DNA of 64,000 nt, taken from the NCBI RefSeq assembly GCF_022919835.1, contig NZ_CP095074.1:4070001-4134000 (forward strand). The letters run 5' to 3'. Numbering within the stretch: position 1 is the stretch's first letter; the number at the start of each line of letters is the position of its first letter. Of this stretch, positions 35,733 through 43,706 are shown piece after piece. Both the position numbers and the translations under genes were made by a program. The notes beneath the pieces were generated by a model, which was not told the DNA's origin, searched no databases, and saw only the letters and a program-made list of their open reading frames with translations. This stretch comes from Halobacillus shinanisalinarum. GTDB lineage: Bacteria; Bacillota; Bacilli; Bacillales; Halobacillaceae.

Positions 35733-35800
35733 GCAATTGGGTGCAAGAACGGAATAAGACTCGCGCCATTTTTGCTTATAAGGACTAGATTGTTGAATAC
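35733..35800 (+). repeat. island repeat, copy 7
   Basis: CAATTGGGTGCAAGAACGGA, ATAAGACTCGCGCCATTTTT, GCTTATAAGGACTAGATTG, TTGAATAC. All blocks present. Confidence 0.75.
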
Positions 35801-35819
35801 GAAGAAAGGACAGTACAAC

Positions 35820-36191
35820 ATGGAAAACGTATCAGATGTAAATAAAGTGGAATCAATAAAATCCTTACAATCGACAATCAGTAAATTCGAAAGTGCTTTG
35901 TCTCAGATGACACAAAAAGGCGCAAATACTACCTTGGTAAAGAAACGACTCAAAGCTGTTTCTGTCGGTTTAGCCATGCTGGAAAGCGTTTGGAATCAAA
36001 GAAATCATCATTACACACAGGGAGATCTAGTAGAAGCTCGCAATGTTCTTATTGGTTTATTCCCATCAATTGAGAATAGTTATGCTAAGTCAAAGGCAGG
36101 TAGTCCTCAAAGAACGCTTTTAGAAAGAAGAATTAAATCATTGGAACTGGCTGTTCAAGCGATTGACCATTTTTCCAATACGACCAGCTAA
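35820..36191 (+). CDS. helical hypothetical protein, 123 aa
   Basis: An all-helical, soluble, basic protein: KSLQSTISKFESALSQMTQK, then LKAVSVGLAMLESVWNQ and ERRIKSLELAVQAIDHF. No known domain recognised. The ATG at 35820 follows AAAGGACAGTACAAC. It is a clean example of a gene bracketed by two island repeats, copies 7 and 8. Confidence 0.65.
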   Translation: MENVSDVNKVESIKSLQSTISKFESALSQMTQKGANTTLVKKRLKAVSVGLAMLESVWNQRNHHYTQGDLVEARNVLIGLFPSIENSYAKSKAGSPQRTLLERRIKSLELAVQAIDHFSNTTS

Positions 36192-36210
36192 TATCAGAAA
36201 AGGACTGTTC

Positions 36211-36275
36211 AATCATCGGAGCGCATTTCCGGAATAAAGGATTTGCGCTTTTTATGCATGAATAGGGCCATTATC
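36211..36275 (+). repeat. island repeat, copy 8
   Basis: ATCATCGGAGCGCATTTCCG, GAATAAAGGATTTGCGCTTT, ATGCATGAATAGGGCCATTA. Near-identical to copy 4. A CTTGAAG/CTTCAAG hairpin follows at 36275-36295. Confidence 0.8.
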
Positions 36276-36426
36276 TTGAAGACTTGACTTCAAGACAATG
36301 GATTCCTCAAGATGGAAAATGTTCCATATTACTATAATATTGAATAAGAAAATATGGTTATTTATGTTAATGTTAAGGGACAGGAATTTTGTAGAGAATG
36401 ATTGAAGATACATAATTTGGAATGTT

Positions 36427-36747
36427 GTGGAATCTACTGATATAGAAAGGGTGGTGTATATAGGGAAGATAAAGACAACCTTCATAATCAACACGATTGT
36501 AAGTGGACTTCTTGCAATACTAATTTCAACCTTTTTTGCGGCAGGTACGATTGCAGAAAATACATCTGATAAAACGTTTGTATCACCGGAATTCCTTTGG
36601 GTGTTACCAATATGGTTTGCAGGAGTATTGGCTGGATTGTTCATTTACAAAAGCAAAGCTCCTGGAATGTATCTACTCACTTCTATTATCATCACATGGG
36701 CATCAATTCCACTAGGTATCCGGATAGGATTTAACCTAGCCACATAA
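36427..36747 (+). CDS. membrane protein with three helices, about 100 aa
   Basis: Hydrophobic segments: TFIINTIVSGLLAILISTFF, FLWVLPIWFAGVLAGLFIY and MYLLTSIIITWASIPLGIRI. The start is uncertain: GTG at 36427 lacks a good SD, and GTG at 36451/36454 are alternatives. Unrecognised. Lies between island repeats. Confidence 0.6.
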   Translation: MESTDIERVVYIGKIKTTFIINTIVSGLLAILISTFFAAGTIAENTSDKTFVSPEFLWVLPIWFAGVLAGLFIYKSKAPGMYLLTSIIITWASIPLGIRIGFNLAT

Positions 36748-36807
36748 CTATTCCTATGCCAATATAAACGTATTAACGATTGGGTATAGTCTTAATTCCG
36801 TTTCAGA

Positions 36808-36885
36808 GGAGTCTTCAATTCTCGGGCGCTTATCTGTAATAAAGATCAGCGCTCATTTTTCATTTAAAAGGCTACTATATTTATA
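36808..36885 (+). repeat. island repeat, copy 9
   Basis: GAGTCTTCAATTCTCGGGCG, CTTATCTGTAATAAAGATCA, GCGCTCATTTTTC, then AAAAGGCTACTATATTTAT. Shows the GAGTCTTCA flank and hairpin together. Confidence 0.75.
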
Positions 36886-36966
36886 AACGTCGAAACGAAA
36901 TTAATACCTTGTTCGTAAACAAAAAACGGTTAGAAAAGGGTGTAAAGAAATAAGAGGAGTGTTGTT

Positions 36967-37083
36967 ATGGACTTAGTCATTTTTTATGGCGGAGCATTAT
37001 TATTACTGATATTTTGTCTGTGGTCACTTTACCAATTATTTAAAATCATCTATCCCTATTTGAACAGTAATAGAAGGAGATAA
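36967..37083 (+). CDS. single-pass membrane peptide, 38 aa
   Basis: MDLVIFYGGALLLLIFCLWS followed by a basic tail (NSNRRR). AGAGGAGTGTTGTT precedes the ATG. The good SD and start in a cassette position support it. Unrecognised. Bases 37084-37232 after it hold no gene. Confidence 0.5.
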   Translation: MDLVIFYGGALLLLIFCLWSLYQLFKIIYPYLNSNRRR

Positions 37084-37232
37084 TCCTCGTATGGAAGTTA
37101 TATCCACATTATATGGACTAATTACTGTTGATGAAAAAGTTTCATCTTAGAACGTTTAATCTAGCAATCAATAACTTATCTTCCGTAATCTGCAGTATCA
37201 TCGCAGTCTATATGCTCTAGAACGATACTTTA

Positions 37233-37298
37233 TCAATCGGGCGCAATTTTGGAATAAGAATTGCGCTCTTTATTGATCTATAAGGCCGTTTTATTGAG
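37233..37298 (+). repeat. island repeat, copy 10
   Basis: CAATCGGGCGCAATTTTGGA, ATAAGAATTGCGCTCTTTAT, TGATCTATAAGGCCGTTTTA, TTGAGGAG. Perfect GCGCAATT/AATTGCGC stem. Confidence 0.8.
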
Positions 37299-37336
37299 GA
37301 GAAATTTAGAAAGAAAAAATGAAGGTGGAATGAAAT

Positions 37337-37657
37337 ATGATTGATGCTGGTTGGCTTAACATCGGTAGTTTGATACTTGGATTAGTAGCTTGGATAATTC
37401 CTATTATTAATCTTGCGGGAGATAAAAAACAGAAGAATATGAAATGGATTGCTCTTTCCATTATCAGTTTCAGCGCTTGCGCTATCGCAATATGTTTACA
37501 AATTTTTTATAACCTTCACTTGGTAAAAATTGAAGACTGGGCTGCTCTGATGGATACAATGCGCGGTGTAGCTGTTGCTTCAACAGTACTTGTCATTGTT
37601 ACCATTTTATTAAATGCACTTACGTTGTTTTTTTATCGGGATAGGGGCGCATTGTAA
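37337..37657 (+). CDS. four-helix membrane protein, 106 aa
   Basis: Starts MIDAGWLNIGSLILGLVAWI, with further helices at SIISFSACAIAICLQIF and VASTVLVIVTILLNALTLFF. The middle HLVKIEDWAALMDTM is conserved in similar Bacillus proteins I recall, all without known function. GAAGGTGGAATGAAAT precedes the ATG. The last codons (GATAGGGGCGCATTG) coincide with the repeat's GGGGCGCATT core. Confidence 0.7.
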   Translation: MIDAGWLNIGSLILGLVAWIIPIINLAGDKKQKNMKWIALSIISFSACAIAICLQIFYNLHLVKIEDWAALMDTMRGVAVASTVLVIVTILLNALTLFFYRDRGAL

Positions 37658-37797
37658 AACAAAACCAGCTAATAGTTGTCAACATTTTTCATTAAAAATC
37701 TTAAGTTTTCCATGCTATACTAAAAATGAACATGCCAAATAACCTTCCGTTATGCCCTGATTGGAAGATTTTGTATTCAAATTGATTAATATAGTTT

Positions 37798-39032
37798 TTA
37801 AGCTATATCTAGGAAAGTTGTCTTACTTTTAAGCATTGCAAAAATCCAATGTAAAAGCTTATTAACACAAGCGATGATCGCTACTCTAAAAGGTTTACCT
37901 TCATCGCGTTTCTTATCGTAAAATTCTCTTAATCTTTTATTACGTGGAATGATTTCCACGCTTGTTTTCTTTTTACGAGCGTCTCGTATTCCGCATTGAA
38001 CAGCCATAAATAGAGCTTGTCTTAATCTGCTAGATCCTCTTTTGGTAATACGGTTTACGGAAGCTGTAAACTTACCAGAGGAGTACACACTAGGATCGAC
38101 TCCAGTGAATGCAACGAGCTTTTTGGGATGATTAAACCTTTCTATCTCACCAATTTCAGAAATTATCGTTGCCGCAATTTTTTCTCCGATACCTGGGATA
38201 GATTGGATTAATTCATATTCTTCAACTTCTTTGGCAAGGGCATCTATTTCAGCAGCTAACTTTGATAGATGCTCTTGGTATTGAAGAACAATATTTATCA
38301 TTATTTCTAGGTTAATAATATGACTTTGATACAAGTTATTTTGAAATGGGTTACGAATTGCTGCATCTCGTAGCTTTTTTGCCTTTTCCTTAGCCCATTT
38401 ATCTGAACGACTCTTACATAGTGAAGCTATTTTATCTGCTAAGACAGATCCAGTGACACTTAAAACTGATTTCGATGTTGGGAATATTAAAAGCACCTGT
38501 AAAGAAACTTTTGAATACAGGTTCCCAAATACTCCTCTATATTCAGGAAATACTTGGTCCAATATCGATTGAAGTTGTAGTTTGGTTTGTGCTGCTACAC
38601 TTGAAATAGTTTCGTGCTGTCTTGTTAGATTACGAAGGTTTAAGAGGCGGATCCCTCTTTTCTTACTAGGTTCCAGTTCCTCTTTATAATAAAGCTCACA
38701 CAGGTTGTAGGCATCTATGGCATCTGTTTTCACCTTTCGCAAACTTGAACTTTTCGCTCGATGTGCAATCAATGGATTAACAATAATATACATATATTGT
38801 TGTTCCTCTAAAAATGGAATAATAGGAGTATGGTAGTGTCCCGTCGATTCCAAAATAACCGAAGGTTTCCCCCAGCTAGAGACTCAATCTCCTTTAAGAA
38901 GTCATGAAATTTATTAAGCTCTTTAACATTATGCAGGATACTAAAACTTTTACGATAAGGCTCTCCCTTATCTAAAAACGCTTGAATCTGACTTTCCCCT
39001 TTGGCAACATCCAGACCAATGACTGGATTCAT
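37798..39032 (-). mobile_element. IS110-family transposase (DEDD), one frameshift
   Basis: The N-terminal part MNPVIGLDVAKGESQIQAF holds the first Asp. LESTGHYH holds the Glu, and KTDAIDAYNL the two Asp, of the DEDD RuvC-like site. The C-terminal part SIPGIGEKIAATIISEIG and SGKFTASVNRITKRGSS has the HhH and Ser recombinase region. The frame breaks at 38869-38873: G5 on the minus strand where G6 would give ESLAGGKPSVILESTG. Restored length is about 411 residues. GGAGGAG precedes the ATG. No terminal inverted repeats are expected in this family, so the ends are not fixed. It is IS110-group rather than IS1111-group as far as layout shows (long leader). Confidence 0.85.
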
Positions 39033-39250
39033 ACGATTTCTCCTCCTTTAATTGCACGTAATGTCGGTATCCCCTAAGGCTTCTTGTAACGTCGTAGGTT
39101 CGCTTGTTAAACGGGATCATTGTCTCAACCAGCCTGAAACACGTTTATACAAGTAGGGGGTGAACAGTTTTGCGGACGGGATCTTAGCCCCACGGGCGCT
39201 ACGTTCTACCCTACCGTTAATAATAAGACCATATTAAAAAAGGTCAACCA
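39033..39250 (-). ncRNA. candidate bridge RNA region of the IS110 element
   Basis: About 215 nt of non-coding, structured, GC-richer DNA lies upstream of the transposase start, where IS110-group elements encode the bridge RNA that selects target and donor. Possible stems: GTAGGGTAGAACGTAGCGCC region and GGATCATTGTCTCAACCAG region. Exact ends and loops are not resolved by eye. Confidence 0.35.
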
Positions 39251-39277
39251 GTAAAAAATCTGGCTAACCTTATATTA

Positions 39278-39347
39278 CGATAGGGCGCAAGAAAGGAATA
39301 AGTGAAAGCATCTAAAATCGCATTATTGAGCTATTTTGTTGAATATT
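39278..39347 (+). repeat. island repeat, copy 11
   Basis: GATAGGGCGCAAGAAAGGAA, TAAGTGAAAGC, then CATTATTGAGCTATTTTG, TTGAAT. The right hairpin arm is degraded. Directly right of the IS110 element. Confidence 0.65.
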
Positions 39348-39372
39348 AATCAAAATAAGGAATGTTGTTGAA

Positions 39373-39918
39373 ATGGGTAAAAGATCTTTTAACGTAAGTG
39401 GTTGGATTCTACTTTTGGGTATGGTTGTTTTATGGATTAGGTTCGGATATACGGATTGGCAGTTATTATTATTACCTGCAACTTATCTTTGTTTTTCGAT
39501 TGGTAATGGCAAGGTTAAAAAACTGAAATCGCTGTCGGTATCTCAAATCATAATACTTGTGTCTTCGTTTATCATATCCGTTGCCATTGCATTCGGACTT
39601 ATCCAACTTGCAAATTATCTGATTTATGATGTTTTTCATCTTCAAGGGATCCTTAAAACTTTGAGTGAATGGCTTGCTGTAATTCTCTCATTATTCCCTG
39701 CTGTAATTGTATTTAGTAGCGTAATCAATAAAATAGACGATAGTTTAAAGGAAAAATATAATGATTCGCACACCAAGACTTCCGAATGTGATGGATTGAA
39801 GATGGAAGTAAATAAAATGTTGAAATCCATGACAGAGATGCAGACGTTTAAAGCATTAAGAAAGAGATATGGCTTATCTTTGGTAGATGCAAAAAATATC
39901 GTGGATTCAGTAAAATAG
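39373..39918 (+). CDS. membrane protein with L7/L12-like C-terminal domain
   Basis: This 181-residue protein has four hydrophobic segments in residues 1-120, a short linker, then QTFKALRKRYGLSLVDAKNI-VDSVK at the end. That last block copies the ribosomal L7/L12 C-terminal pattern (I/V-K-A-L-R-x-x-x-G-L-x-L-x-x-A-K-x-x-V-D). Stand-alone or membrane-linked L7/L12-like domains occur in Bacilli, but the role is unknown. AAGGAATG precedes the ATG. Confidence 0.7.
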   Translation: MGKRSFNVSGWILLLGMVVLWIRFGYTDWQLLLLPATYLCFSIGNGKVKKLKSLSVSQIIILVSSFIISVAIAFGLIQLANYLIYDVFHLQGILKTLSEWLAVILSLFPAVIVFSSVINKIDDSLKEKYNDSHTKTSECDGLKMEVNKMLKSMTEMQTFKALRKRYGLSLVDAKNIVDSVK

Positions 39919-39998
39919 TGATCTTCAAGAATCTGGCGCTTAATCGGGAGTAAGTATCTAGCGCCAGTGCTGAACATAAGAGCCATTTTGTGGAGTAA
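39919..39998 (+). repeat. island repeat, copy 12
   Basis: GATCTTCAAGAATCTGGCGC, TTAATCGGGAGTAAGTATCT, AGCGCCAGTGCTGAACATA, AGAGCCATTTTGTGGAGTA. CTGGCGC/GCGCCAG stem. Confidence 0.75.
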
Positions 39999-40016
39999 TT
40001 GAAAGGTGTTATGAAT

Positions 40017-40288
40017 ATGGCAACTAATAATTTTATACAAAAACGTCCTTGGTATTTAAAAAAGGATGGGTGATGGCGATGAGCTTAATTACGCCGCCAA
40101 TTGGTTTTATAAATATTTTATTGAATCGGAATCGTTGGCAGCGTGATGAAAAACAATTATATCTAGGCATTGCTATAATTATGGGGATTTTTTGGTTTCT
40201 AAAAATTTTCCCATCCTGGGTTTCTATAGTATTTGCTATTGTCGCATATTTAGTTATCCACATATGGCCTGAAGATCCAAAAGAATAA
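40017..40288 (+). pseudogene. small membrane protein, one frameshift
   Basis: Restored, the product has about 90 residues: MATNNFIQKRPWYLKK-GWVMAMSLITPPIGFIN ... IFWFLKIFPSWVSIVFAIVA, with two to three helices and a WPEDPKE tail. The break is in A6 at 40058-40063, where A7 would join the frames. AAAGGTGTTATGAAT precedes the ATG. The second part alone is long enough to be expressed from ATG 40079. Unrecognised. Confidence 0.6.
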
Positions 40289-40305
40289 TGGTTAGCAAAG
40301 TGCTA

Positions 40306-40374
40306 AATAACCGGGAGCGATTCCCTAGTAGGGAATCGCTCCGATATCGCATATAAGGACCAGATTGGGAATAA
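40306..40374 (+). repeat. island repeat, copy 13
   Basis: CCGGGAGCGATTCCCTAGTA, GGGAATCGCTCC, then GCATATAAGGACCAGATTGG. A 12-bp perfect stem replaces the usual core sequence, so structure is kept while bases change. Confidence 0.75.
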
Positions 40375-40413
40375 CTTTTTGGGCCATATACACAAGTCGT
40401 GGGGGAGAAGCAA

Positions 40414-41682
40414 ATGGATAGTAGAATAAAAGAATTAATGGATGTTACAAAAACGAGATTTGGCTTAGATAACTACTATTTAAAAAGACATGGACTTGAT
40501 CGGTATGTAAATATATTCAATGAAACCGTATATACATTATCGATGGATTGGTTTCCTGATCATGTAGAAGAACCGGAGGATGATTCCAATCCAGAAGGCA
40601 CAGCAGTTATTGAAGTCAATGTCTATTCTCATAAGTTTGTCAGCGCTATTTTTGTAATGGATAAGACATATGCAAAAAATGGGATTAGCTTTGCAGGTCT
40701 TCATACAAACGACATCATAAAATGGATGGAACAGGAAAGTGGATTAACGTATGGGAGACAATTGCAACTTCATAAAGAAGAGGAAGGAAGACTTCTATTT
40801 AAAGAAGTGATTGATGGGGTTGCTGTTTCTCCGTCTGGCTCTGTTGAAATAAAATTTGATGAAGAAGGGAAGCTGACTTTATTTGCTGTTCACGGCCAAT
40901 TTCCTTCTAAGGAGATTATAAAAGAAGAGACATATAAGCTTTCTTTTGAAAAGGTCGAACATTTGGCAAAGGAACAATTGAAGTTGATTGAATTTCCTTC
41001 CCATGAGCAACAAAGATTAATTCCCGCATATGGAGTAGAAGAAGTTTATGTTACAAATGATCAAATGACGACGATTCCGTTTGAAGTTATTGTTGATGTA
41101 AGATCCTATATAAAAATCGACAAAACGATTTTTTTAGATAAGACAATTAAAGATCCATTTGAAAGAAAAGAATTTAGTTGGACTGAAGAGGTAACAGTAG
41201 AACAAGCATTTTCATCTGAGCAAAGCCCTGATTCTTATCCGATTACCAAGAAAGAGCAAGAAACGTGTGTACTAGCAGTCAAAGACTTTTTACGTCAAGA
41301 ATATCCCGATGACTCAGGAATTTGGATCCTTAAAACGCTACATCGTAATAGAGGTTATATTCATGCAACATTGCGAGCAAATAAACAGGACAACCGTGTA
41401 TTTCAAAGAAAACTTATGGTCATAATTGATGCCACCAGCTTTCAAGCAGTTAATTACGTGGATAACAAATCGATGTTGGAGATGTTCGACCAATTTCAAG
41501 CACCAGATAAGGTAGCGATTGATAAGGAAGAGGCATATAAAAAATTGAAAGAATTATTTGAGTTAAAGCCTTATTATGTGTATGACTTTGAACAAAAACA
41601 ATATGTTTTGTGCGGAAAACTAGATTGTCAATATGGGGTGAATGCAAGCAGCGGCAAAGTCATTGCGTTAAATGATTTATAG
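40414..41682 (+). CDS. YcdB/DUF4901-like protein, cytoplasmic
   Basis: This 422-residue soluble protein has no signal peptide. The N-terminus SRIKELMDVTKTRFGLDNYYL and the later FKEVIDGVAVSPSGSVEIKF resemble PepSY-like YcdB/YcdC (DUF4901) proteins. Two repeated PepSY-like halves appear likely: 130-215 and 290-420. Function is unknown. ATG 40414 follows GGGGGAG; an in-frame GTG at 40399 overlaps it. Confidence 0.65.
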   Translation: MDSRIKELMDVTKTRFGLDNYYLKRHGLDRYVNIFNETVYTLSMDWFPDHVEEPEDDSNPEGTAVIEVNVYSHKFVSAIFVMDKTYAKNGISFAGLHTNDIIKWMEQESGLTYGRQLQLHKEEEGRLLFKEVIDGVAVSPSGSVEIKFDEEGKLTLFAVHGQFPSKEIIKEETYKLSFEKVEHLAKEQLKLIEFPSHEQQRLIPAYGVEEVYVTNDQMTTIPFEVIVDVRSYIKIDKTIFLDKTIKDPFERKEFSWTEEVTVEQAFSSEQSPDSYPITKKEQETCVLAVKDFLRQEYPDDSGIWILKTLHRNRGYIHATLRANKQDNRVFQRKLMVIIDATSFQAVNYVDNKSMLEMFDQFQAPDKVAIDKEEAYKKLKELFELKPYYVYDFEQKQYVLCGKLDCQYGVNASSGKVIALNDL

Positions 41683-41795
41683 ATCAAATGGTTGAATGTT
41701 GTATCGTCGGAGAGTAAAAATGTTGATTCATTTTTAATAGGTTTGTTGATAGAAATTATCTAAGCAACTGGGAATCGACCCAAAAATAATTAGAA

Positions 41796-41868
41796 TTGAA
41801 TCTTCCAAACGGGTGCTTACGCGGAATAAGCTTTGCACTGCATCCATTATTGTTTCATCGGGACATTA
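41796..41868 (+). repeat. island repeat, copy 14
   Basis: GAATCTTCCAAACGGGTGCT, TACGCGGAATAAGCTTTGCA, CTGCATCCATTATTGTTTC. Diverged core with the GGAATAAG block intact. The rest of 41683-41981 shows no gene. Confidence 0.6.
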
Positions 41869-41981
41869 AAAGGAATAACTTCTCGGAATTTGAAAGCAGT
41901 ATTGTGCAATAAAGACGTGATGAAACTTTTTATTAAAAGTAACCGTACTTCCTATAAACATTTCATTTGGGAGGGAAAGTA

Positions 41982-42167
41982 TTGGGTTGGATGGGTATTG
42001 TAAAAATAGTACTTGGAATTATTGTTTTAGCTTTTATTGTTATTACTATAAGGAAAATGCAAAAAAGAGGTACATATCAATATGATGGTAATGACACCTC
42101 TATTTTATTTTTACTAGTACTTGATTTGATTGCTATACCAGTTATGGGATATCTCTTATTTCTTTAA
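41982..42167 (+). CDS. small two-helix membrane protein, 61 aa
   Basis: Helices GIVKIVLGIIVLAFIVITI and SILFLLVLDLIAIPVMGYLL flank a short loop (KMQKRGTYQYDGNDT). The TTG at 41982 is 6 nt after GGGAGGG; ATG 41991 is the alternative. Unrecognised; last intact cassette of the array. Confidence 0.6.
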   Translation: MGWMGIVKIVLGIIVLAFIVITIRKMQKRGTYQYDGNDTSILFLLVLDLIAIPVMGYLLFL

Positions 42168-42283
42168 TAATTTATCAAAAGAAAAGAACTTGTCTAACGG
42201 AGATGCTTTTTATACATTCGTTATAGAAGTAAAGTAGTTTTCGCTAACTAGTGCTTGAGTAAAAGATTATCTTAGATATATCT

Positions 42284-42340
42284 CAATTTCGAGTCTTCAG
42301 CTATTGGGCGGTTCCCTTGAATAAGGTTTAAGAAATTATC
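42284..42340 (+). repeat. island repeat, copy 15
   Basis: ATTTCGAGTCTTCAGCTATT, GGGCGGTTCCCTTGAATAAG and a degraded right side, then ATCTTCAACAATACGATAGG, similar to the bases before copy 11. Confidence 0.6.
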
Positions 42341-42367
42341 TTCAACAATACGATAGGGCACGTTTAA

Positions 42368-42931
42368 TCAGAATCCTGAAGTGGACTTTATTTTGCAAAA
42401 GTAAAGTCCGATATAGCTTAGTTGATCAATTTCCTTTGAATCCATTGACCCATCTAAAATTTTTTGCACATCGTTTAAGGTATCTTGAAGACTAACTGCT
42501 ACCCCTTTTTTACCAGTAAGCTCTTCTGCTACATAAAACGGCTGAGTTAGATACGATTCCAGGAGTTCGCCTCGTTTGTACATTTGAACTTCTGAGCTTG
42601 GAACACTGTTTATACCTCTTATACTTACAACTGAACGTAATTCACGGTAACGTCTTAGCAATTTTTTCGCACGCTGTTGGATAATGAAATGAATTTGATC
42701 TACATGTGTTCCTTCAAGTATTGAAGACGTTGAATGGATAGGAGTAACAGAAGGGAATTTACTTCTTGTTGCTAGATCAATATCTAATTGCCAGAGCGTT
42801 TCAAGTGGTCCGTACGGAAGTTCTTCGTCAACAGCCTCCCCTTTTAAGTCGACAAGTAGAGTCGTCACATTTTCGATCCCAATGTCTTGTAATCGTTTCT
42901 GAAGTTTGTGAATTTCACCTTCTAGTCGAGC
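42368..42931 (-). pseudogene. F1-type ATPase beta-subunit-like C-terminal fragment
   Basis: The open frame reads ARLEGEIHKLQKRLQDIG, then LPYGPLETLWQLDIDLATRS, FPSVTPIHSTSSIL, QQRAKKLLRRYRELRSVV and LTQPFYVAEELTGKKGVAVS, LQDTLNDVQKILDGSMDS. This matches the C-terminal half of F1 beta (P-x-x-x-x-x-S-T-S, the R-Y-x-E-L segment, S-Q-P-F-x-V-A-E-x-x-T-G). It looks like the divergent beta chain of a second ATPase operon. Walker A and the start are missing, and the end (YIGLYFCKIKSTSGF) is foreign. Confidence 0.7.
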
Positions 42932-43115
42932 TGGGATTAAGAAGAGTATCCATCCTCATCACTTACGCCATAGTTATGCGACTCACATGATCAACTATGG
43001 AGCACCCCTAGAAGTCATCCAGAGCTTACTTGGTTATGAGAAAAGGGAGACAACCAAAATTTACGCTCAACTAAGTGGAAAGCTGAGACACGACTTTTAC
43101 AGCAAATACTTTTAG
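42930..43115 (+). pseudogene. XerC/D-type tyrosine recombinase, C-terminal fragment
   Basis: Frame reads AGIKKSIHPHHLRHSYATHM, then INYGAPLEVIQSLLGYEKRE, TTKIYAQLSGKLR and a natural stop. H-x-L-R-H (catalytic Arg II), LLGY (the late His is replaced by Tyr) and the nucleophile Tyr (KIYAQL) are visible. The N-terminal 240 residues are gone. It abuts, back to back, the F1-beta fragment at 42930. A terminator follows at 43141-43176. Confidence 0.8.
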
Positions 43116-43140
43116 ATAGGTACGTCTCATTAGAAAGGAT

Positions 43141-43176
43141 AGGCCAGCTCCTGTTATTACAGAGCTGACCTTCTAT
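43141..43176 (+). terminator. terminator after the recombinase fragment
   Basis: AGGCCAGCTC ... GAGCTGACCTT with 11-nt loop, then T-rich. One mismatch. Confidence 0.65.
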
Positions 43177-43329
43177 TGTTAATGATTAGGTAATTCCCTT
43201 TGACAGGCTCCTCTCAATAGGATCATTCATACTAAAAATCCCAAACGGAACCATAAGGGAGTAATCATCAATCGTAAATTTTTCTGGCTTGTCGAGCTTA
43301 AACCGTGATTGAAAGTGCAATTCTTTATT
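43177..43329. other. AT-rich spacer
   Basis: No ORF and no obvious site. Confidence 0.3.
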
Positions 43330-43615
43330 GTTGATTGATTACTTATCTTGAATTATATAATAGATATAATTCAACGTTGTAAGCTGATAACGTGGAGGGC
43401 TTACTCTCTAAGAAGCGTTGATAAGGAAAACCATAGTGAGAATAGCTACTGTATAACTTATCTTTATATCAGTGAAAGTGGTGACACAGTACCAATGAAA
43501 TGTCTAATCAATATGGAGGAACAGCCACTAGACTAATGAAGTTTCATGTACGGTGTAAATGAGGGGGAAAAGGGAGCGATAACTTCAAACCCTTACCTAT
43601 TCGTATGAATAATAG
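43330..43615 (+). mobile_element. group II intron-like RNA, 3' part
   Basis: ACAGCCACTAGACTAATGAA then GTTTCATGTACGGTGTAAAT (43520-43560) resembles domain V: an AGC start, inner AGACU/AGUUU stem, and GTACGGT return strand. GAGGGGGAAAAGGGAGCGAT and AACTTCAAACCCTTACCTAT resemble the linker and domain VI/3' end. The upstream part (GATAAGGAAAACCATAGTGA, TCAGTGAAAGTGGTGACACA) fits the same kind of intron. No reverse transcriptase gene is present. Outer pairing of the domain V candidate has a mismatch, so this may be decayed. Confidence 0.5.
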
Positions 43616-43706
43616 GGTTTGCGCTTTACTTCCGTATTAATGGATTAGCTGATACCCTATGATATACTTAAACAAGTAGAATGATGAAGCTAGGTGGTGG
43701 ATTATT

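Noticed and set aside
27922..42340. Calling the repeats integron attC sites
   Set aside because: I could not find RYYYAAC/GTTRRRY core sites or an IntI with its extra motif. The organisation is only analogous.
27922..42340. Treating the repeats as ordinary terminators
   Set aside because: Several copies lack a U run, and conserved blocks lie well outside the hairpin.
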